Source of the DNA: an uncultured euryarchaeote
Lineage (GTDB): Archaea > Thermoplasmatota > Poseidoniia > Poseidoniales > Poseidoniaceae
Direction of reading: 5' to 3'
DNA length: 9,520 bases
Assembly (NCBI GenBank): GCA_937897365.1
Contig: CALCOP010000112.1
Location: 1 to 9,520 of the forward strand
The notes under the pieces are model-generated. The model searched no databases and was not told where the DNA came from. It was given only the letters and a program-made list of their open reading frames with translations. A program made the translations under genes and the position numbers. Shown piece after piece: positions 6,329 to 9,520 of the stretch (the stretch's first letter is position 1; the number at the start of each line of letters is the position of its first letter).

Positions 6329-9300
6329 TCAATTCCAGAAACGTCGGGTTCTCGCATATTCAATTTCAGCGTTGTGAATCGTTTCCAGCAAGCCTTCAAT
6401 GTTGTTGCGTTGAACTTTTCTCAGCACTCTTTGAGCAGTAGCCTCGCCGATACCTCTCCCCATCAAACAGAGGACAGCCTCATATCCCCTTGATTGAACA
6501 ATTGAAGCGTTTTTCATCATTCTCCCTTGGTCCTTCTCATCTTCTGAGGCAACCCAATCTTCCAGCATCGATTGCATCCGTTCTGGAGCGCATGCAAGCA
6601 TCGACCCCTTGCATTTTAAACAATTTTTAATATCGCTTATTTCGGAGTATCGGGCAACTCTAAATCGACGGGTTGCTCCACATTTTAAACAACAGAGTAC
6701 GGCTCTCTCATTGGTTAATCGGCCCCTCAATTGGTTTCGGACCTGCGCATTATCCCAATTTGGTAACAGCATGTCTCTACTTGAGTGATTTGATAATCCG
6801 ATTGGGCCAGAGGCTGTTATTTTTAATTCAATGTTGCCTTTTTGAATGGCCCTCAAAACATCTCTCACTCCTAAAACATCCATTCGCTCATGGAAAAGTT
6901 TTGACAACACTTCTTCCATCACCACCGTACCTCGATATTTTCGCAGAAGAGACTGAAGATTGATTTTTCTTGGATCGACTCCATGGCGTAAAATTCCGAA
7001 GGTTTTCGCAACTTGAGCGAAACGCCAGCGAACCTGTCGAGAGTTCGGTAAGGTCACGCTGAGTAAACCTTCAATCGCATCTGGAGGGGTATTCATCATC
7101 CAATCAATCAAATCTTCAGGGTTTACTGCACCCGTTTGTAAGGCAATTCGAGTTGGTTCAACCACTAATCTCCCCCATTTTCCTGATTTGGTTGAAGCCA
7201 TTGCCATAAGGAAGTGCCCCAGCCCTTCATTGATTCGAGAACCATGGCATGAATTGATGACAATTGCATCTTCTCGTGCTTCAAGGGTCATGAGGCGGTC
7301 GGTAGGAACATGACCTGTTGCTTCAACATGAGCAGTAATTGATTCTGCCATCATTCCAAGCGCTTCATCATCAAAGGGATGCTCTGATAACGCGGAGTCA
7401 CGTTCAGCAAAAATCCCTTCAGTATCGATATTTTGCGTTTGCATAAAGGTGTTGGATTGGCCTTCAAAGAGGTGCAAATCATCAGCGATAAGTTGGCGTA
7501 ATCGACCAATGTCTCGCCCGATGGCTTTCGGGACCGGCGGTAATTCACCCATCCATCGTGGTGCTTGAGCTTTATCAGAAACAGGCGCTACCAAGATTTC
7601 CGATTGCTCGGGGTCGGCATCGATGATTAACCACGTTCTCCCAGCCATCACAAATTGGCGTCGACTTCCGTCATCGTCTTCTCCACTGTCGTTGAGCGAT
7701 AACACAAATGCTTCATCGACGCTTCCCAAACTGCGTCGGGTTACTGCATCTCGTACGCGGTAGGATTGCTTATCAGGAATCATTGATAGGTGGTTTGTTA
7801 CCCACTGACGAGTCCTTCCAGCGGTTGAAAACCAACCGAGTTTGAAAGGGGTTGGAACAGGAACTGTTCGCTGTTTGAATATCTCTGGAACTTCATCATC
7901 TGGAAGTGAGAACAAGGGCCTTTCATCCGGTAGGATTTCACCTTTTTTCGCAGCCTCTTGTTGCGCAATTGCATAGACTGCTTTGGGCCATCTATACCAA
8001 GGCACCTCACTTGGATCTGGTGTGAATCGAAGAATCCAACTGTCTGCGAGAATACGTAATATCGCTTCAGTGTCATGCCGAACCCATCCTTCAAATTGAG
8101 CAACTTTGGAAAGAATTTGTGTTGCATCATCTATGGCGACTGCATTGAAAGAGTGTGCCATCAAAACCAATTGATTTGCAGCAACCGATAATGGACGATG
8201 TCGCCATTCAATCGATTCTATCTGGCCAAGCATCGCACGCCGACCGACGACTGCACTTTCGGCAATATCATCTGTGTCCCAAGACAGGAGATGCCCTTTT
8301 CCGATACCTCCCAAGCGGTGGTCTGCTCTACCAACGCGTTGGAGCATCCGATCGACTGAACGCGGACTCTTCACTTGGATTATACGTTGAATTTTACCAA
8401 CATCGATACCTAATTCGAGACTTGAGGTGCAGACTAAACCGGCCAATTCACCGCTTCGTAACTGGTCTTCCATCTCTTGACGTGTTTCGGCAGCAAGAGA
8501 ACCATGATGGACCCCAATTTTCACTTCAGGTGCCATATTTTGCAATCGATTGGCAATCGTTTCAGCATCACTTCGACTGTTGACAAATACCAAACACGGT
8601 GGTTCGCTTTTCAATACCTCGATCAATCTTCGGAAACTTGCGTGAGCGCGAGGCTGAATACTCATTTCAAGAGCACCAATTTCATCTTCTGGCAAACTTT
8701 GAGCACATTCCACGGTTAATTCCGTGCCGCGATTTCCGGTTGTCAACAACGCTTTTCCTTTCTTAGGAGAAAGCCATCTTGCAACCTCCTCAGGATTTCC
8801 AACAGTTGCAGAAAGTCCAATCCGCTGAACAGGGTGGCCTGATAAGGCTTCAAGGCGCTCCAATCCGACAGATAGTTGCCATCCACGTTCGCTCGCAGCC
8901 AAGTCATGTACCTCGTCGATAATGACTGCTTGTACGCTCTTCAACAGTTCTCGAAGGTTTTTGCCGGTAAACATCAGTTGGAATGTTTCTGGGGTTGTCA
9001 CAAGCAAGTCGGGCGGATTTCGAGCTTGACGGGCTCGTTCACTCTGTTTCGTGTCTCCGTGTCGCAGACCGACCCTTAGTCCAACAGCTTCGGTAATTTC
9101 GGTCAGTCGGCGGTCGACATCCCTGTTGAGTGCTCGTAGGGGTGTAATGTAGAGAATTGACAAGGGTTTCCATTGTTCAACTAAGCACCGATTCAGCATT
9201 GGAAGAACGGCAGAGAGTGTTTTTCCTGAGCCGGTTGGTGCGACAATAATTCGGTCTCCACCTTCGCAAAGTTCTGGCAGTGTAGATATCTGAACAGGTG

Positions 9301-9370
9301 TGGGTTTCCAACCCTTTGAATCGAGTGCAGCAGCCAGTTTTGGCTCCAGGTTGGAAAATACACTCGACAT
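6329..9370 (-). CDS. lhr: Lhr-family ATP-dependent superfamily-2 helicase
   Basis: 3'-5' DNA/RNA helicase of the Lhr group, acting in nucleic-acid repair or processing in the cytosol. RecA1: Q-motif-like TPVQ (24-27), Walker A APTGSGKT (44-51), TPLRALNRD (76-84), TTPE (125-128), DEVH box (152-155), SAT (187-189). RecA2: VFVNSRSDAE (261-270), VHHGSL (287-292), TSSLELGIDVG (315-325), QRVGRADHR (344-352). IDEVHDLA...ERG and the RVGRADHRLGG block are typical of Lhr. Winged-helix and Lhr-core regions follow, roughly 385-870. A Cys4 zinc-ribbon candidate (C894-LK-C897 ... C917-LK-C920) comes next, then a helix-hairpin-helix-like stretch (GRGIGEATAQRVLRKV, 971-986) and the ending YARTRRFWN, as in archaeal members. 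At 1013 residues it is somewhat longer than the usual archaeal 850-950. ATG at 9370 is preceded by purine-rich GGTGGGGAGAG. Which archaeal Lhr subgroup it belongs to, and its natural substrate, cannot be fixed by eye. Confidence 0.95.
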   Translation of the reverse strand: MSSVFSNLEPKLAAALDSKGWKPTPVQISTLPELCEGGDRIIVAPTGSGKTLSAVLPMLNRCLVEQWKPLSILYITPLRALNRDVDRRLTEITEAVGLRVGLRHGDTKQSERARQARNPPDLLVTTPETFQLMFTGKNLRELLKSVQAVIIDEVHDLAASERGWQLSVGLERLEALSGHPVQRIGLSATVGNPEEVARWLSPKKGKALLTTGNRGTELTVECAQSLPEDEIGALEMSIQPRAHASFRRLIEVLKSEPPCLVFVNSRSDAETIANRLQNMAPEVKIGVHHGSLAAETRQEMEDQLRSGELAGLVCTSSLELGIDVGKIQRIIQVKSPRSVDRMLQRVGRADHRLGGIGKGHLLSWDTDDIAESAVVGRRAMLGQIESIEWRHRPLSVAANQLVLMAHSFNAVAIDDATQILSKVAQFEGWVRHDTEAILRILADSWILRFTPDPSEVPWYRWPKAVYAIAQQEAAKKGEILPDERPLFSLPDDEVPEIFKQRTVPVPTPFKLGWFSTAGRTRQWVTNHLSMIPDKQSYRVRDAVTRRSLGSVDEAFVLSLNDSGEDDDGSRRQFVMAGRTWLIIDADPEQSEILVAPVSDKAQAPRWMGELPPVPKAIGRDIGRLRQLIADDLHLFEGQSNTFMQTQNIDTEGIFAERDSALSEHPFDDEALGMMAESITAHVEATGHVPTDRLMTLEAREDAIVINSCHGSRINEGLGHFLMAMASTKSGKWGRLVVEPTRIALQTGAVNPEDLIDWMMNTPPDAIEGLLSVTLPNSRQVRWRFAQVAKTFGILRHGVDPRKINLQSLLRKYRGTVVMEEVLSKLFHERMDVLGVRDVLRAIQKGNIELKITASGPIGLSNHSSRDMLLPNWDNAQVRNQLRGRLTNERAVLCCLKCGATRRFRVARYSEISDIKNCLKCKGSMLACAPERMQSMLEDWVASEDEKDQGRMMKNASIVQSRGYEAVLCLMGRGIGEATAQRVLRKVQRNNIEGLLETIHNAEIEYARTRRFWN

Positions 9371-9456
9371 ACTCTCCCCACCCCTCTGGAGTGAGGGTCC
9401 GGTCGACCTCTTTTGAGTATTTGCAGTGAAAATTGAATCAAACCGAGTCGTAAAAA
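9371..9456 (-). promoter_or_regulatory. Leader region of the helicase gene, with ribosome-binding site and possible oligo-T terminator of the upstream gene
   Basis: Read on the minus strand, this 86-bp gap opens with TTTTT (9456-9452) directly after the upstream TGA stop; short oligo-T runs suffice for archaeal transcription termination. It ends with GGTGGGGAG (9382-9374) 3 nt before the helicase ATG, which can serve as ribosome-binding site. AAATACTC around 9415-9423 is a weak TATA-like candidate about 47 nt upstream of the ATG. A 5-bp stem (CCCTC/GAGGG, 9382-9397) overlaps the start of the leader. Only the purine-rich site is reasonably supported. Confidence 0.4.
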
Positions 9457-9520
9457 TCAGTCTTCATCGTATTCTTCATCATACTCTTCTTCCTCTTCCT
9501 CTTCATCTTCCCAGTCTTCA
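9457..9520 (-). CDS. C-terminal tail of an unidentified protein, extremely acidic (5' part outside the window)
   Basis: On the minus strand the frame ending at the TGA 9459-9457 encodes only Asp, Glu, Tyr and one Trp: EDWED, then seven Glu, then YDEEYDED. Mixed GAA/GAG and GAT/GAC codons argue for selection on protein sequence rather than a simple nucleotide repeat. Acidic C-terminal tails are common on soluble archaeal nucleic-acid-associated, chaperone-like and ribosome-associated proteins, but nothing in these 20 residues identifies the family. The gene is on the same strand as the helicase, 86 bp upstream, so it could share a transcript unless the T-run after its stop terminates. Confidence 0.6.
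   Translation of the reverse strand, partial: EDWEDEEEEEEEYDEEYDED

Noticed and set aside
8155..8583. 142-codon open frame antisense to the helicase RecA2 region
   Set aside because: It covers the conserved helicase motifs on the opposite strand and has no ribosome-binding site or family signature; it is a shadow.
9382..9397. CCCTC/GAGGG 5-bp hairpin before the helicase start
   Set aside because: Five base pairs in a locally C/G-biased leader is readily expected by chance, and the arm overlaps the purine-rich ribosome-binding site, which explains the composition.
9460..9510. CT-rich microsatellite-like tract
   Set aside because: It is explained as GAA/GAG/GAT/GAC codons of an acidic protein tail with mixed synonymous codons and interspersed Tyr/Trp codons, not a pure simple repeat.

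Overview
The window looks like a compact archaeal genome fragment, most probably a marine Thermoplasmatota (Marine Group II/Poseidoniia-type) euryarchaeon. This placement is inferred. It rests on a presenilin-type (SPP_2/A22) membrane protease and an Lhr-family helicase with a C-terminal Cys4 zinc motif, both typical of archaea, found beside a bacterial-type SerRS and folate (not methanopterin) genes, in moderate-GC DNA with very short intergenic gaps. There are seven genes: five complete, and one cut at each end. No RNA gene, mobile element or CRISPR array was seen.

Left block, minus strand: a nine-TM intramembrane aspartyl protease (1222-3456) is followed 10 bp later by serS (1-1211, C-terminus cut by the window edge). 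The serS Shine-Dalgarno overlaps the protease stop codon, so the two are probably translationally coupled. The protease is the most unusual gene. It has the YD, GLGD and GLP motifs of the presenilin/SPP superfamily, but about 390 residues of beta-propeller-like, N-glycosylation-sequon-rich ectodomain sit between TM3 and TM4.

Middle block, plus strand: divergent from the protease across a 48-bp gap with nested palindromes lie folC (3505-4854), a dCMP-deaminase-like gene (about 4890-5327) and a lipoprotein with a PI-PLC-like phosphodiesterase fold (about 5375-6328). FolC (folate polyglutamylation/dihydrofolate synthesis) and dCMP deaminase (dUMP supply) both feed thymidylate synthesis, which suggests a functional pair. 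A perfect 9-bp inverted repeat spans the folC stop codon.

Right block, minus strand: a 1013-residue Lhr-family superfamily-2 helicase (6329-9370) converges on the phosphodiesterase gene with no intergenic base at all. Upstream of it, on the same strand, the window ends in the extreme acidic C-terminal tail of another protein (9457-9520).

No gene-free stretch exceeds 300 bases; the largest gap is 86 bp (9371-9456).
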